From Alcaligenaceae bacterium CGII-47 (GTDB taxonomy: Bacteria; Pseudomonadota; Gammaproteobacteria; Burkholderiales; Burkholderiaceae_B), in the NCBI GenBank assembly GCA_019166125.1, contig JAHTBO010000008.1, positions 62,001 to 126,000 on the forward strand: 64,000 nucleotides of DNA, given 5' to 3'. The notes beneath the pieces are model-generated. The model saw nothing but the letters and a program-made list of their open reading frames with translations, was not told where the DNA came from and made no database searches. Positions within the stretch are counted from its first letter, which is position 1. Each line of letters begins with the position of its first letter. Made by a program: the position numbers and the translations under genes. Positions 18,845 through 28,193 of the stretch are shown here, one piece after another.

Positions 18845-19867
18845 TTACTTTTTGAGCGCTTTGACTTCGGCGCGCAAGGCTTCTACACGATCCTTACCGT
18901 ATATAGGCTCAAGCTTGCTCCAGACACCATCGGCCACTTTTCTAAACTCAAGCATGGCTTCGGGTGAGAGTTTCGTGATCTGAACACCGCCCTCGGCGAT
19001 TTTTTCCATATATGTGGCGTGTGCTTTTCTGTTGACCGCGATTTCATTGCTGGTCACTTCGTCCGCGCTATCTTGGATAATCTTTTTCTGCTCATCACTG
19101 AGCTTGGCCCATGTACGCTGACTGGCCGCGACTGTCCCCATGGCGTATACATGGTTGGTCTCGGTCATGTACTTTTGTGCCTCAAACAAACGGGAGTTAT
19201 AAGTAATACTCGCCCCATTATCCTGTCCATCCACGGTGCCTTGCTGCAACGCAGTAAAGAGCTCAGGAAACGGCATCGCGACAGCCTGTGCGCCCGCCGC
19301 AATAAAGAAGTCACGGATACCGGCTGAGCCTGGCACACGCAACTTCAGACCCGTCAGGTCGGCCGGCTTTTCGACGGCACGCTTCGAGTTTGTTACGGCA
19401 CGGAACTCCAGTTCAAAAAAGCTCAACGGATGCATCCGGTGCTTGGCCATCGTTTCGCGCAGCGTGGTTTGCAAAACTCCCTTTGGGTTATAGAAAATCT
19501 TGTCAGCTTCGTCGAAGTTAGTAACGATATAGGGTAAATAGTGAATATCCAACAACGGATCAAGGCCAGACAAGGATCCCGGGTTGATAAATGCAAAGTC
19601 AAGCGAGCCACGGGCTAGATCACGCGCCAGCGACTCATCCCCCCCAATCTGACTATTCGGAAATACAGTGATCTCTATATCGCCCTTGGTGCGTTCCTTT
19701 ACCAGTTTCGCAAAATCCTGGCTAGCCTGATCAACCGGGCTATTAATCGCAAATACATGCCCTAATCGCAACTTGGTCGCAGCGTGCACAGGCGCAGCTA
19801 CAGATAGAGCCACGCCAATTACGCCCAATAGTGTGATTATTTTAGTCGGTCTAAAGTTTGTGAACAT
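18845..19867 (-). CDS. dctP: TRAP transporter substrate-binding protein DctP
   Basis: A 340-residue periplasmic solute receptor with signal peptide ending near 'SVAAPVHAA'. The mature region begins 'TKLRLGHVFAINSPVDQAS', and the carboxylate-binding arginine is expected in 'GLKLRVPGSAGIRDFF' at about residue 150-165. The ATG at 19867 has GGAG 9 bases upstream and is preferred over a TTG at 19882. DctP proteins bind organic acids. Its place next to alcohol and aldehyde dehydrogenases suggests a hydroxy-acid or other carboxylate ligand. Confidence 0.92.
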   Translation of the reverse strand: MFTNFRPTKIITLLGVIGVALSVAAPVHAATKLRLGHVFAINSPVDQASQDFAKLVKERTKGDIEITVFPNSQIGGDESLARDLARGSLDFAFINPGSLSGLDPLLDIHYLPYIVTNFDEADKIFYNPKGVLQTTLRETMAKHRMHPLSFFELEFRAVTNSKRAVEKPADLTGLKLRVPGSAGIRDFFIAAGAQAVAMPFPELFTALQQGTVDGQDNGASITYNSRLFEAQKYMTETNHVYAMGTVAASQRTWAKLSDEQKKIIQDSADEVTSNEIAVNRKAHATYMEKIAEGGVQITKLSPEAMLEFRKVADGVWSKLEPIYGKDRVEALRAEVKALKK

Positions 19868-19890
19868 ATTACTTATCTCCAATTATAAAA

Positions 19891-21336
19891 TCATTTATGA
19901 TTAATCACTATGGTTTTTGACACGGTGTATTCCTTCAGTGCCTCGAAGCCTTTTTCCCGGCCATGACCGCTACGTTTAAACCCTCCAAATGGCAGCTCAA
20001 TACCTCCACCTGCACCATAACCATTGATATAAACTTGTCCTACGCGAAGCTTTTTTGCCAAGCGCATCTGTCTACCGCCATTTTCTGTCCATATGCCTGC
20101 GATCAAGCCGAATTCTGTACCGTTGGCAATACGCAATGCGTCGTCTTCATCGTCAAAAGGAATGGCCACTAATACCGGGCCAAAGACCTCGTCCTGCGCC
20201 AATTCATGCTCCTCGTCTACTGGGCCAAGCAGCGTGGGCTTAATATAAAAACCGCCACTCACTGCGCTAGGATCCAGCTTTCCTTGCCCTATCACAGCAA
20301 TTCCATCTGCTTTGGCTCGGTCTAGGAATCCATTGACGCGGTCGCGTTGAACGGCACTGATCACGGGGCCACAATCCAGATCAGCATCATGCGAGCCGAC
20401 TCTGACGCCATTCATACGTTTGGCTAACGCAGTAACAAACTCTTCATAAATAGTCCGCTGAATTAATACACGACTACCTGCTGAGCAAGTTTGCCCGGTA
20501 TTTTGGATGATCGCGCCCACAATGACAGGCAAGGCCTTTTCGATATCGGCATCATCAAACACAATTTGTGGCGATTTACCCCCCAGCTCTAGTACGCACG
20601 GCACGTGATTGTCGGCTGCGGCTTTTTGGATCAGTGTGCCGACTTCGGGTGATCCCGTAAAAGACAAAAAGTCAATATCCTTGTGCGAGGACAAGGCGGC
20701 ACCGGCCTCATCGCCATTACCTGTTACGACATTCAATACGCCGGCGGGAATACCCACCTCGTGCGCCAGCTCAGTCAGGCGGATTATGCTGAGACAGGCT
20801 TCTTCGGCTGGCTTCAAGACAGTGGTATTACCCGCCGCCAATGCGGCAGCAATCGTTCGACCAAACATCTGAGCCGGATAATTCCAAGGAATAATGTGCC
20901 CTGCTACGCCTCGAGGCTCTCTGATAATCAGAACCTGATAGTCGTTTAGAAATGGAATTGTATCGCCGTGTAATTTATCTGCGGCACCTCCGTAATATTC
21001 AAAATATCGCGCTGTCGCTGCAATATCATTACGCGCAAGCTTCATTGCCTTTCCGGTGTCCAGGGCTTCGAGCTGAGCCAATTCCTCGGCATGCTCAGCG
21101 ATCTTCAGTCCCAGTCTGGATAGCAAACGACCACGATCCGCGGCTGCCGTATTACCCCATACGCCCTCAAATGCCTGACGAGCTGCGGCCACCGCTAGAT
21201 CAATATCGGCCTTATCACCACGGGAGATTTCTCCTATTGACGCTCCGGTGCTGGGAGCGACAACATTAATCGTGTCGTGATTGCTGGATTCTGACCATTT
21301 ATTATTAATAAAAATAGTTTTGACGCTTTTAGACAT
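19891..21336 (-). CDS. NAD(P)-dependent aldehyde dehydrogenase
   Basis: A 481-residue aldehyde dehydrogenase superfamily protein of usual length. The active-site glutamate is in 'VLELGGKSPQIVF' and the catalytic cysteine in 'NTGQTCSAGSRVLI'; the cofactor loop is 'SFTGSPEVGTLIQKA'. It oxidises an aldehyde to an acid. It is the first gene of the eight-gene minus-strand island, so its 160-bp upstream region (21337-21496) should hold the island's main promoter; an imperfect inverted repeat of CA/TG-rich arms (21363-21370 and 21402-21409) lies there but is weak. Confidence 0.9.
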   Translation of the reverse strand: MSKSVKTIFINNKWSESSNHDTINVVAPSTGASIGEISRGDKADIDLAVAAARQAFEGVWGNTAAADRGRLLSRLGLKIAEHAEELAQLEALDTGKAMKLARNDIAATARYFEYYGGAADKLHGDTIPFLNDYQVLIIREPRGVAGHIIPWNYPAQMFGRTIAAALAAGNTTVLKPAEEACLSIIRLTELAHEVGIPAGVLNVVTGNGDEAGAALSSHKDIDFLSFTGSPEVGTLIQKAAADNHVPCVLELGGKSPQIVFDDADIEKALPVIVGAIIQNTGQTCSAGSRVLIQRTIYEEFVTALAKRMNGVRVGSHDADLDCGPVISAVQRDRVNGFLDRAKADGIAVIGQGKLDPSAVSGGFYIKPTLLGPVDEEHELAQDEVFGPVLVAIPFDDEDDALRIANGTEFGLIAGIWTENGGRQMRLAKKLRVGQVYINGYGAGGGIELPFGGFKRSGHGREKGFEALKEYTVSKTIVINHK

Positions 21337-21496
21337 GTCTATCTACCTTGGAATTTTAAATCACACACGAGGATGTTAATAACTAGTATATCTATCGCTT
21401 GTTGTGTGTATCAAATACCAATTACTAATAGACAGTTAGGTCAAAGCTATGTAGGCATTAACCCTAGGTCCAGATACGACTCGCCGAACAAAACGC

Positions 21497-22957
21497 TCAG
21501 AGCTCAATGTCCTCGTCCAGCCCCAGCTCCCGGCATTTTCGTGTCAACGTATTACGACCAATGCCTAAACGCTTTGCCGCATCGCCGCGTCGTTGGTGAC
21601 TGACCGACAAGGCGGCCACAATCACACTGCGCTCGAACGCCTGTAGCAAGGTTGCCATGACGATGGGTTCTTGGCGCACCAGACGTTGTTGTACATCCTG
21701 CCTAAGCAAACTCTGCCAATCATTCAACGCACCTTGTCCCAACGCGGGTTCAGCCCGTAAAGATCCCAAGCCTGGTTCGGTATGCGGTACCGCGCCCGGC
21801 GCATCGCGAACCTCAGGGGGTAGATCTCCTACTTCCACCCTCTGGCCAGGAGACATGACCGTAATCCACTGGCAGATATTTTCTAGTTGACGGATGTTGC
21901 CTGGATAGTCGAAATGCTCCAGCACGCGCATTGCCTGCGTATCCAGGCTACGTAGCGGCACCCCCAGATCCTGAGCGCTCACCAACAAGAAATGGCGTGC
22001 TAACGCCGCAATATCCTCACGCCGCTCGCGCAGGGCAGGCAGTCTGAGACGAATTACATTTAGTCGATGGAACAAGTCCTCGCGGAAGGCGCCTTCGGCC
22101 ACGCGCTGCTCGAGCGGTTGGTGAGTCGCAGCGACAATACGAACATCGGCCTCAAGGGATTGGGTACCACCGACCTTGTAGAAGCTGCCCTCTGCTAACA
22201 CGCGTAATAGCCGAGTCTGCAGATCAGCAGGCATATCACCAATTTCATCCAAAAACAGGGTGCCGCCATTGGCCTCCTCAAAGCGTCCTTTTCGGGACTG
22301 TATGGCACCAGTGAATGCGCCACGCTCATGGCCAAATAATTCAGCCTCAAGCAAATCACGAGGTATCGCTGCAGTATTGACCGCAATAAAAGGCCCCGCA
22401 GCACGTCGGCTATGACGATGCAAGGCGCGTGCAATTAACTCCTTACCGGTTCCCGACTCTCCCGTGATCAATACCGTCACCAGCGAGGAGGCAAGGCGCC
22501 CCATCGCCCGGAATATATCCTGCATGGCGGGTGAGCTAGAGGGTGTGAGCGTATCATGTGAGGCGCTCTGGGCCAGGGGCTGCCCAAAGGCAGCCTGTTC
22601 GCTGGCCGCCCTTCGAATTGTTTGAAGTGCTACGTTTATATCAAAAGGCTTAGCGAGGTAGTCAAACGCTCCCTGTTGAAACGCAGCCACGGTGCTATCC
22701 AGATCAGTAAAAGCCGTCATGATGATGGCCGGAATCTGCGGATACCTGGATTTAAAGTTCGCCATCAGGCTGATGCCGTCTTGGCCTGGCATACGCACAT
22801 CAGTGAGCAAAACCGACGGCGATTCGCCCGCATCAAGTGCCGCATAGACCTCGACGCTACTTGAAAAGGTGCGTACAGGGATTCCAGCCCGAGACAAGGC
22901 CCGCTCCAGAACCCAACGCATGCTTTCTTCGTCATCGATCACCCATACCGGCTTCAT
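21497..22957 (-). CDS. ntrC: Nitrogen regulation response regulator NtrC (NR(I))
   Basis: A 486-residue sigma-54 activator. The receiver domain has the phospho-aspartate Asp53 in 'LTDVRMPGQDG'. The AAA+ domain has Walker A 'GESGTGKELIARALH' and the sigma-54 contact loop 'GAFTGA'. The C-terminal Fis-type helix-turn-helix is 'RRGDAAKRLGIGRNTLTRK'. When phosphorylated by NtrB it activates glnA and nitrogen-scavenging genes. It overlaps ntrB by four bases. Confidence 0.95.
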   Translation of the reverse strand: MKPVWVIDDEESMRWVLERALSRAGIPVRTFSSSVEVYAALDAGESPSVLLTDVRMPGQDGISLMANFKSRYPQIPAIIMTAFTDLDSTVAAFQQGAFDYLAKPFDINVALQTIRRAASEQAAFGQPLAQSASHDTLTPSSSPAMQDIFRAMGRLASSLVTVLITGESGTGKELIARALHRHSRRAAGPFIAVNTAAIPRDLLEAELFGHERGAFTGAIQSRKGRFEEANGGTLFLDEIGDMPADLQTRLLRVLAEGSFYKVGGTQSLEADVRIVAATHQPLEQRVAEGAFREDLFHRLNVIRLRLPALRERREDIAALARHFLLVSAQDLGVPLRSLDTQAMRVLEHFDYPGNIRQLENICQWITVMSPGQRVEVGDLPPEVRDAPGAVPHTEPGLGSLRAEPALGQGALNDWQSLLRQDVQQRLVRQEPIVMATLLQAFERSVIVAALSVSHQRRGDAAKRLGIGRNTLTRKCRELGLDEDIEL

Positions 22958-23904
22958 CGGGACTCCAGAGGAAGCATGACACAGAATTCAGTATGGCCTG
23001 GCTCGGACTCAAACTCAATGATGCCCCCTTGCTGCTGCACCAACTCTTGTGCGAGGCTCAGGCCCAAGCCTGTCCCGTTGGCTCGACCCGTTAGCAAGGG
23101 ATGGAACACCTTATCACGCAAAGCCTCAGGAACTCCAGGGCCATTATCCTGAACCGTAATGATCAAACCCATGCGAACCTGCTGATGCGCGAGCACGAGT
23201 TGGTGTCCGACACGCGTACGCAGTACAAGCCTGGGCTTGATCGTCACCGGGCCTTCAGTCAAAGCTTGCCCTGCATTGCGCCCGAGATTGAGCAGCACCT
23301 GTAACACACAAGAAAAGTCAGCCGTGATATCGGGCACCGACGCATCGTAATCGCGCACGATCATCACCTTTTGGCCAAACTCGGCATGCAGCAATGTATA
23401 TACATGCTCACATACCTCATGAATATTGAAACGCTGTACTTTCAGCTTTTTTGACTGGGGCTTAATCAAGCGGTCTACCAGACCGACCAGGCGATCTGTC
23501 TCGGTAATAATAATCTGGGTGTAATCACGCAATCGAGAATCGACCAGATCGGCCTCTAGCAATTGTGCGGCCGCACGTAAACCACCGAGCGGATTTTTTA
23601 TCTCGTGTGCCAGATTACGCAGCGACTCGCGCTGCGCGTCTTGCCCGACCCGTGCTTGTTCCCGATCATCAAACCGTGTTTGGCGCATCGGAATTTCATA
23701 CAGCCAAGCCCAGGACAAACCCTGTAGTGGCACCTTGAGAACGCTCTGCGCACATTTCACTAAATCGTCAGCGTGTAGGCCCTCCAGTTGCCGACGTGAC
23801 AAACCAAAGTACTCTTCTGCGGCGGTATTCGCATGTCGAATACAGTGATTCCCGTCCAGCAACAGCACCGCTGTCGTCAGCACATCGAAGCTGGAGGGAT
23901 CCAT
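22954..23904 (-). CDS. ntrB: Nitrogen regulation sensor kinase NtrB (NR(II))
   Basis: A 316-residue soluble histidine kinase. An N-terminal PAS domain (about residues 5-95, 'NTAAEEYFGLSRRQLEG') is followed by the phospho-acceptor histidine in 'LAHEIKNPLGGLRAAA' and an ATP-binding domain with 'QDNGPGVPEALRDKVF' and 'GTGLGLSLAQELV'. It phosphorylates or dephosphorylates NtrC under control of PII. The gene begins six bases after glnA. Confidence 0.95.
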   Translation of the reverse strand: MDPSSFDVLTTAVLLLDGNHCIRHANTAAEEYFGLSRRQLEGLHADDLVKCAQSVLKVPLQGLSWAWLYEIPMRQTRFDDREQARVGQDAQRESLRNLAHEIKNPLGGLRAAAQLLEADLVDSRLRDYTQIIITETDRLVGLVDRLIKPQSKKLKVQRFNIHEVCEHVYTLLHAEFGQKVMIVRDYDASVPDITADFSCVLQVLLNLGRNAGQALTEGPVTIKPRLVLRTRVGHQLVLAHQQVRMGLIITVQDNGPGVPEALRDKVFHPLLTGRANGTGLGLSLAQELVQQQGGIIEFESEPGHTEFCVMLPLESR

Positions 23905-23910
23905 GATGCA

Positions 23911-25323
23911 TCACAAGCTATAGTACATATCGAACTCGACCGGGTGAGGCGTCACGCGTAGGCGATCTAGCTCATTGGCCTTCAGATCCAGGTAGGCATC
24001 GATCAGATCATTACTAAATACCCCGCCACGTGTGAGGAACTCACGATCCTGATCCAAGGCCTCTAAGGCCTGATCAAGCGAGGCGCATACCGTTGGAATC
24101 TGGGCGTCTTCTTCGGGGGGTAAATCATACAGATTTTTGTCGGCCGGATCACCTGGATGGATCTTGTTTTGTATCCCATCTATCCCCGCCATCATCAGCG
24201 CCGAGAAGGCGAGATAGGGGTTGGCCAATGGATCGGGAAAGCGCGTCTCGATGCGACGGGCCTTAGGGCTATTCACATAGGGAATCCGGATGGATGCCGA
24301 GCGATTACGCGCCGAATAGGCAAGCTTGACCGGCGCTTCGTAGTGCGGAACCAGACGCTTGTAAGAGTTGGTGCCAGGATTGGTGATGGCATTCAAGGCG
24401 CGCGCGTGCTTGATGATGCCTCCGATATAGTACAGGGCAAACTCTGACAAGCCGCCGTAACCATTGCCTGCAAAGAGGTTTTGCCCGTCTTTCCAAATCG
24501 ATTGATGCACATGCATACCCGAGCCGTTATCACCCATGATGGGTTTGGGCATAAAAGTTGCTGTCTTACCATAGACGTGTGCCACATTACGAATCACGTA
24601 CTTCATGATCTGTGTCCAGTCAGCACGCTGCACGAGGGTGCTAAAACGCGTGCCGATCTCGAGCTGGCCCGGCGAGGCAACCTCGTGGTGGTGAACCTCG
24701 ACAGGCACACCCATTTGCTCCATAAGCAAACACATCTCGGAGCGCATATCATGGAACGAGTCGGTGGGAGGCACGGGCACATAGCCGCCTTTTACAGACG
24801 GGCGATAGCCTTGGTTGGTGCCATTCTCGTTATGCGCACGCGACCAGGCGCCCTCCTCTGACTGAATCTTGACAAAGCTACCCGACATATTGTCGTCCCA
24901 GCTAATGCTGTCAAACACAAAGAACTCTGGCTCGGGGCCAAAATACGCTGTATCGCCCAACCCGCTGGATTTCAGATACGCTTCGGCACGGCGCGCCAGT
25001 GAACGCGGATCACGGTCATAGCCCTTAAGATCCGAGGGCTCGACCACATCACAAGTCAGAATTAATGTCGTTTCTTCGCGAAATGGATCCATATGCGCCG
25101 TGGCTGCGTCCGGGATCAGAACCATATCCGAGGCTTCGATACCTTTCCAGCCGGGCAAGGATGAGCCATCAAACGCCAGGCCGGACTCCATTCTGTCCTC
25201 ATCTACCGAATGCGCTGGCACCGTCATGTGATGCTCGCGCCCCAGTGTATCGGTAAAGCGAAAATCCACGAACGCGACTTCGTGTTCAGCAATAAGTTTG
25301 AGGACGTCTTCGGGGGTGGACAT
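23911..25323 (-). CDS. glnA: Type I glutamine synthetase
   Basis: A 470-residue glutamine synthetase starting '[20 protein letters not shown]', the standard length for the adenylylated dodecameric enzyme. Metal and substrate motifs include '[17 protein letters not shown]' and '[11 protein letters not shown]'. The adenylylation site tyrosine is present in '[10 protein letters not shown]'. The frame is open upstream but the family start at 25323 is clear. It makes glutamine from glutamate and ammonia and is first in the glnA-ntrB-ntrC operon. A sigma-54 promoter and an NtrC site lie upstream. Confidence 0.97.
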   Translation of the reverse strand: MSTPEDVLKLIAEHEVAFVDFRFTDTLGREHHMTVPAHSVDEDRMESGLAFDGSSLPGWKGIEASDMVLIPDAATAHMDPFREETTLILTCDVVEPSDLKGYDRDPRSLARRAEAYLKSSGLGDTAYFGPEPEFFVFDSISWDDNMSGSFVKIQSEEGAWSRAHNENGTNQGYRPSVKGGYVPVPPTDSFHDMRSEMCLLMEQMGVPVEVHHHEVASPGQLEIGTRFSTLVQRADWTQIMKYVIRNVAHVYGKTATFMPKPIMGDNGSGMHVHQSIWKDGQNLFAGNGYGGLSEFALYYIGGIIKHARALNAITNPGTNSYKRLVPHYEAPVKLAYSARNRSASIRIPYVNSPKARRIETRFPDPLANPYLAFSALMMAGIDGIQNKIHPGDPADKNLYDLPPEEDAQIPTVCASLDQALEALDQDREFLTRGGVFSNDLIDAYLDLKANELDRLRVTPHPVEFDMYYSL

Positions 25324-25407
25324 AAAAGCTCCTGCACAAATGGGTTGTAGAGTGATTCGATCAGGACAAGCACGCAACAGCCTGCTCCTCTCTATTGTTT
25401 TTAACAA

Positions 25408-25422
25408 GCAAAAGCTATGCCA
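25408..25422 (-). promoter_or_regulatory. Sigma-54 promoter of glnA
   Basis: Read on the minus strand, TGGCAT, five bases and TTGC form a -24/-12 element (consensus TGGCAC-N5-TTGC) with one mismatch in the -24 part. The start of transcription would be near 25396, about 73 bases before the glnA ATG. It fits NtrC-activated glnA. Confidence 0.75.
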
Positions 25423-25485
25423 GATGTCGCGACGCTCGTCCCTACCTGACATGCTTCATATATCGATCAGGGCATAGGCCTAATG

Positions 25486-25502
25486 CGCACTGGATTGGTG
25501 CA
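25486..25502. promoter_or_regulatory. NtrC-binding site (enhancer) for glnA
   Basis: The sequence GCACT-N5-GGTGC matches the NtrC dyad GCACC-N5-GGTGC with one mismatch. It lies about 95 bases upstream of the expected glnA start, a usual enhancer distance. A further GGTGCA half-site is at 25529-25534. Confidence 0.6.
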
Positions 25503-25534
25503 AATTGTAGCGCCAGCCGATCAACACTGGTGCA

Positions 25535-26755
25535 TCATTCAGTGAGAAACTCCATTTGCAGATCATTCAGAAATTCCCAACCCAACGGCGTTGCACACAA
25601 ACGATCCAGACCAGGCATGAGCAGCCCGCGCTCGACCGCGTGCCGGATTGCCGGCAAGATAGACATCACGGACAATCCCGTGCGCTCGATGAATGTGCCG
25701 CCCTCTACACCCTCCTTGAGGCGCAACACATTAAGCATGAACTCAAATCCCAGATCCTTGGCATGCAGCACGCGTTCCTCGGTAATATGGGATCCGTCAC
25801 GCGCCATCGTCCGCTGCATCCACGAGTCGGGCATACGTGCACGTGCCTGACGGATGATACGGTCCTGAAATGAAAGTTTGGAATGCGCCCCAGGACCAAT
25901 GCCCAGATAATCACCAAACTGCCAGTAATTCAGATTATGCATGCACTGCTGCCCTGCCTGTGCATAGGCAGACACCTCATAGCGCTGCCACCCACCTGCC
26001 TCGGTCAGACTCGTGAGGCGATCCTGCATGGCGGCGCTCGTGTCACTATCAGGCACCTTGGGTGGGAACTTGGCAAACAGCGTATTGGGCTCCATGGTCA
26101 AATGATAGAGTGATAAGTGCCCCGTCCCAAAAGACATCGCCTCACGCACATCACGCTCGGACTCCTCCAGGGTCTGGGCAGGCAAAGCATACATTAGGTC
26201 AAGATTGACCCGAGGCACGGCACGTTGTGCCATCTCGATAGCTGCCCGAGCCTGATTTGCGTCATGAATCCGACCCAACGCCGTCAGCGCACGGTCATCG
26301 AAGCTCTGTACGCCTAACGAGATACGATTGACACCAGCCTGTGCGTAGCCCAGAAAGCGTGAAGCCTCTGCCGTCCCCGGATTGGCCTCTAGCGTGACCT
26401 CAATGTCAGGCGGGATGTTTAGATAAGCACGAAACATCGCCATCATCCGCTCTAGCGCATCCGCCGAGAGCAGGCTGGGCGTACCACCACCGATAAAGAT
26501 TGAGACGAGCTGTCGACCCCATACGGTCGGTACTGCCTGCTCCAGATCCGCCTGCAATGCTGCGAGATATGCCTGCTCTGGTAATTCACCCTTGCGCTCA
26601 TGTGAATTGAAATCACAATATGGGCATTTATGCACGCACCAGGGCATATGAACGTACAAAGATAGTGGCGGCAGACTGGTCAGACCAGGCCTGCCGCGCA
26701 CCCCCGGGCGCTCATCGTTATGTTGGGGCATAGGAACGGGTACAAGTTTTTTCAA
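25535..26755 (-). CDS. hemW: HemW-type radical SAM protein (heme chaperone, formerly HemN-like)
   Basis: A 406-residue radical SAM protein. The 4Fe-4S binding cluster is 'CVHKCPYCDF' (CxxxCxxC) at about residues 41-50, preceded by 'LSLYVHMPW'. The glycine-rich SAM motif is 'IGGGTPSLL'. It lacks the N-terminal extension of true coproporphyrinogen III oxidase HemN and belongs to HemW, which handles heme insertion into respiratory enzymes. It is last in rph-rdgB-hemW. A downstream ATG inside the long N-terminal lead could be the true start. Confidence 0.92.
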   Translation of the reverse strand: MKKLVPVPMPQHNDERPGVRGRPGLTSLPPLSLYVHMPWCVHKCPYCDFNSHERKGELPEQAYLAALQADLEQAVPTVWGRQLVSIFIGGGTPSLLSADALERMMAMFRAYLNIPPDIEVTLEANPGTAEASRFLGYAQAGVNRISLGVQSFDDRALTALGRIHDANQARAAIEMAQRAVPRVNLDLMYALPAQTLEESERDVREAMSFGTGHLSLYHLTMEPNTLFAKFPPKVPDSDTSAAMQDRLTSLTEAGGWQRYEVSAYAQAGQQCMHNLNYWQFGDYLGIGPGAHSKLSFQDRIIRQARARMPDSWMQRTMARDGSHITEERVLHAKDLGFEFMLNVLRLKEGVEGGTFIERTGLSVMSILPAIRHAVERGLLMPGLDRLCATPLGWEFLNDLQMEFLTE

Positions 26756-26765
26756 GAGTCATCCA

Positions 26766-27374
26766 TCATTCAAATTCACTGCGCAGGGCGCTAAGTAAGC
26801 TGCGTAGCGCCCGAGCCCGGTGGCTTAGGGTGTTTTTCTGCTCTGGCGCCAACTCTGCAGCGGTCAACGCCAAGTCTGGCAGATAAAAATACGGGTCATA
26901 GCCAAAACCATTTTCGCCTCGCGGCTCATCAAGCACCTCGCCGTCCCAACTGCCCTCGACAACGATGGGGCGCGGGTCATCGTGACAGCGCAAATAAACG
27001 AGCACGGCGACATAACAGGCACGCCGATCCACTTGCCCCGCCAACTCGGTGACCAAGCGATGGTTATTGGCCGCATCGGATTTAGGCCCGCCCGCCAAGC
27101 TGGCGTAACGTGCAGAATACACACCGGGCGCCCCCCCCAGCACACGCACACACAGCCCTGAATCATCAGCCAGCGTTGGCAAACCCGTCAGGCGGCTTGC
27201 ATGACGGGCCTTGGCCAGCGCATTCTCGACAAACGTACCATAGGGCTCCTCAACTTCAGAGACGCCTAAGCTGCCTTGTGCCACCATTTCAATTCCCGAG
27301 CTGGTCAAAATCGCTGAAAACTCCTTGAGTTTTCCTACGTTGTTAGACGCGAGAACCACGCGAGACAAACCCAT
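26766..27374 (-). CDS. rdgB: dITP/XTP pyrophosphatase RdgB
   Basis: A 202-residue Ham1/RdgB nucleotide pyrophosphatase that removes dITP and XTP from the nucleotide pool. Motifs are 'VLASNNVGKLKEFSAIL' at the start, 'LADDSGLCV' and 'GENGFGYDPYFY'. It shares one base with the stop of rph and is followed 10 bases later by hemW. Confidence 0.95.
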   Translation of the reverse strand: MGLSRVVLASNNVGKLKEFSAILTSSGIEMVAQGSLGVSEVEEPYGTFVENALAKARHASRLTGLPTLADDSGLCVRVLGGAPGVYSARYASLAGGPKSDAANNHRLVTELAGQVDRRACYVAVLVYLRCHDDPRPIVVEGSWDGEVLDEPRGENGFGYDPYFYLPDLALTAAELAPEQKNTLSHRARALRSLLSALRSEFE

Positions 27375-28123
27375 TACATGGGCTCCAGCACCTGGCTTTG
27401 ACGAGCAATCAACTCTGCAATGCCCTGCTGAGCCAGATCCAACAACTCGTTAAAGCGTGTGCGATCAAACGTGGCGCCCTCCGCCGTTCCTTGAACCTCA
27501 ACAAACTGGCCTGCACCCGTCATTACAATATTCACATCTGCATCACACGCGGAATCCTCGGGATAGTCCAGATCGAGCACAGGCTGCCCCTGTACCAGCC
27601 CAACAGACACCGCAGCCACCTGGCCCATAAGCGGATTACGGCTTAAATGCCCCTGCGCCACGAGCGAGCGCACAGCGAGCGCTGCAGCAATCCAGGCGCC
27701 CGTAATGCTCGCACAGCGCGTCCCACCATCGGCCTGGAGTACATCGCAGTCCAGATGCAGCGTGCGCTCCCCCAAGGCCTCGAGATCAAATACCGCACGC
27801 AGGCTACGTCCAATCAAGCGCTGGATCTCTTGGGTACGCCCACTCTGTTTGCCACGTGCTGCCTCGCGCTCACCCCGCGTATGGGTGGCTCGCGGCAACA
27901 TACCGTACTCGGCTGTCACCCAACCCCTACCCTGACCCTTGAGGAAAGGCGGCACCTTGTCAAGCACGCTGGCATTACACAATACATGGGTGTCACCAGC
28001 GCAGATGAGTACCGAGCCTTCGGCATACCGGGTAAAGCCCAGTTCAATGCGCAAGGCACGCAGTTCATCGGCACGGCGACCCGAAGGGCGACTGCTCAAT
28101 GGGTTCAGTTTCTGTGTGCTCAC
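27374..28123 (-). CDS. rph: Ribonuclease PH
   Basis: A 249-residue phosphorolytic 3'-5' exoribonuclease that trims tRNA 3' ends. It shows '[20 protein letters not shown]' at the N-terminus, '[20 protein letters not shown]' and '[12 protein letters not shown]'-like '[15 protein letters not shown]'. Length is typical. It heads the rph-rdgB-hemW operon, divergent from yicC, with only 70 bases between them for both promoters. Confidence 0.96.
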   Translation of the reverse strand: MSTQKLNPLSSRPSGRRADELRALRIELGFTRYAEGSVLICAGDTHVLCNASVLDKVPPFLKGQGRGWVTAEYGMLPRATHTRGEREAARGKQSGRTQEIQRLIGRSLRAVFDLEALGERTLHLDCDVLQADGGTRCASITGAWIAAALAVRSLVAQGHLSRNPLMGQVAAVSVGLVQGQPVLDLDYPEDSACDADVNIVMTGAGQFVEVQGTAEGATFDRTRFNELLDLAQQGIAELIARQSQVLEPM

Positions 28124-28193
28124 AAGCGACTCCGGTTATTTATTAGCTTCAAGATTACAATTCTGCCCATATTGTAGATAAACAGGACGCAAC

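Noticed and set aside
21360-21410. Imperfect inverted repeat of CA/TG-rich arms before the aldehyde dehydrogenase gene
   Set aside because: The arms are low complexity, contain a mismatch and are 31 bases apart, so chance is a fair explanation.
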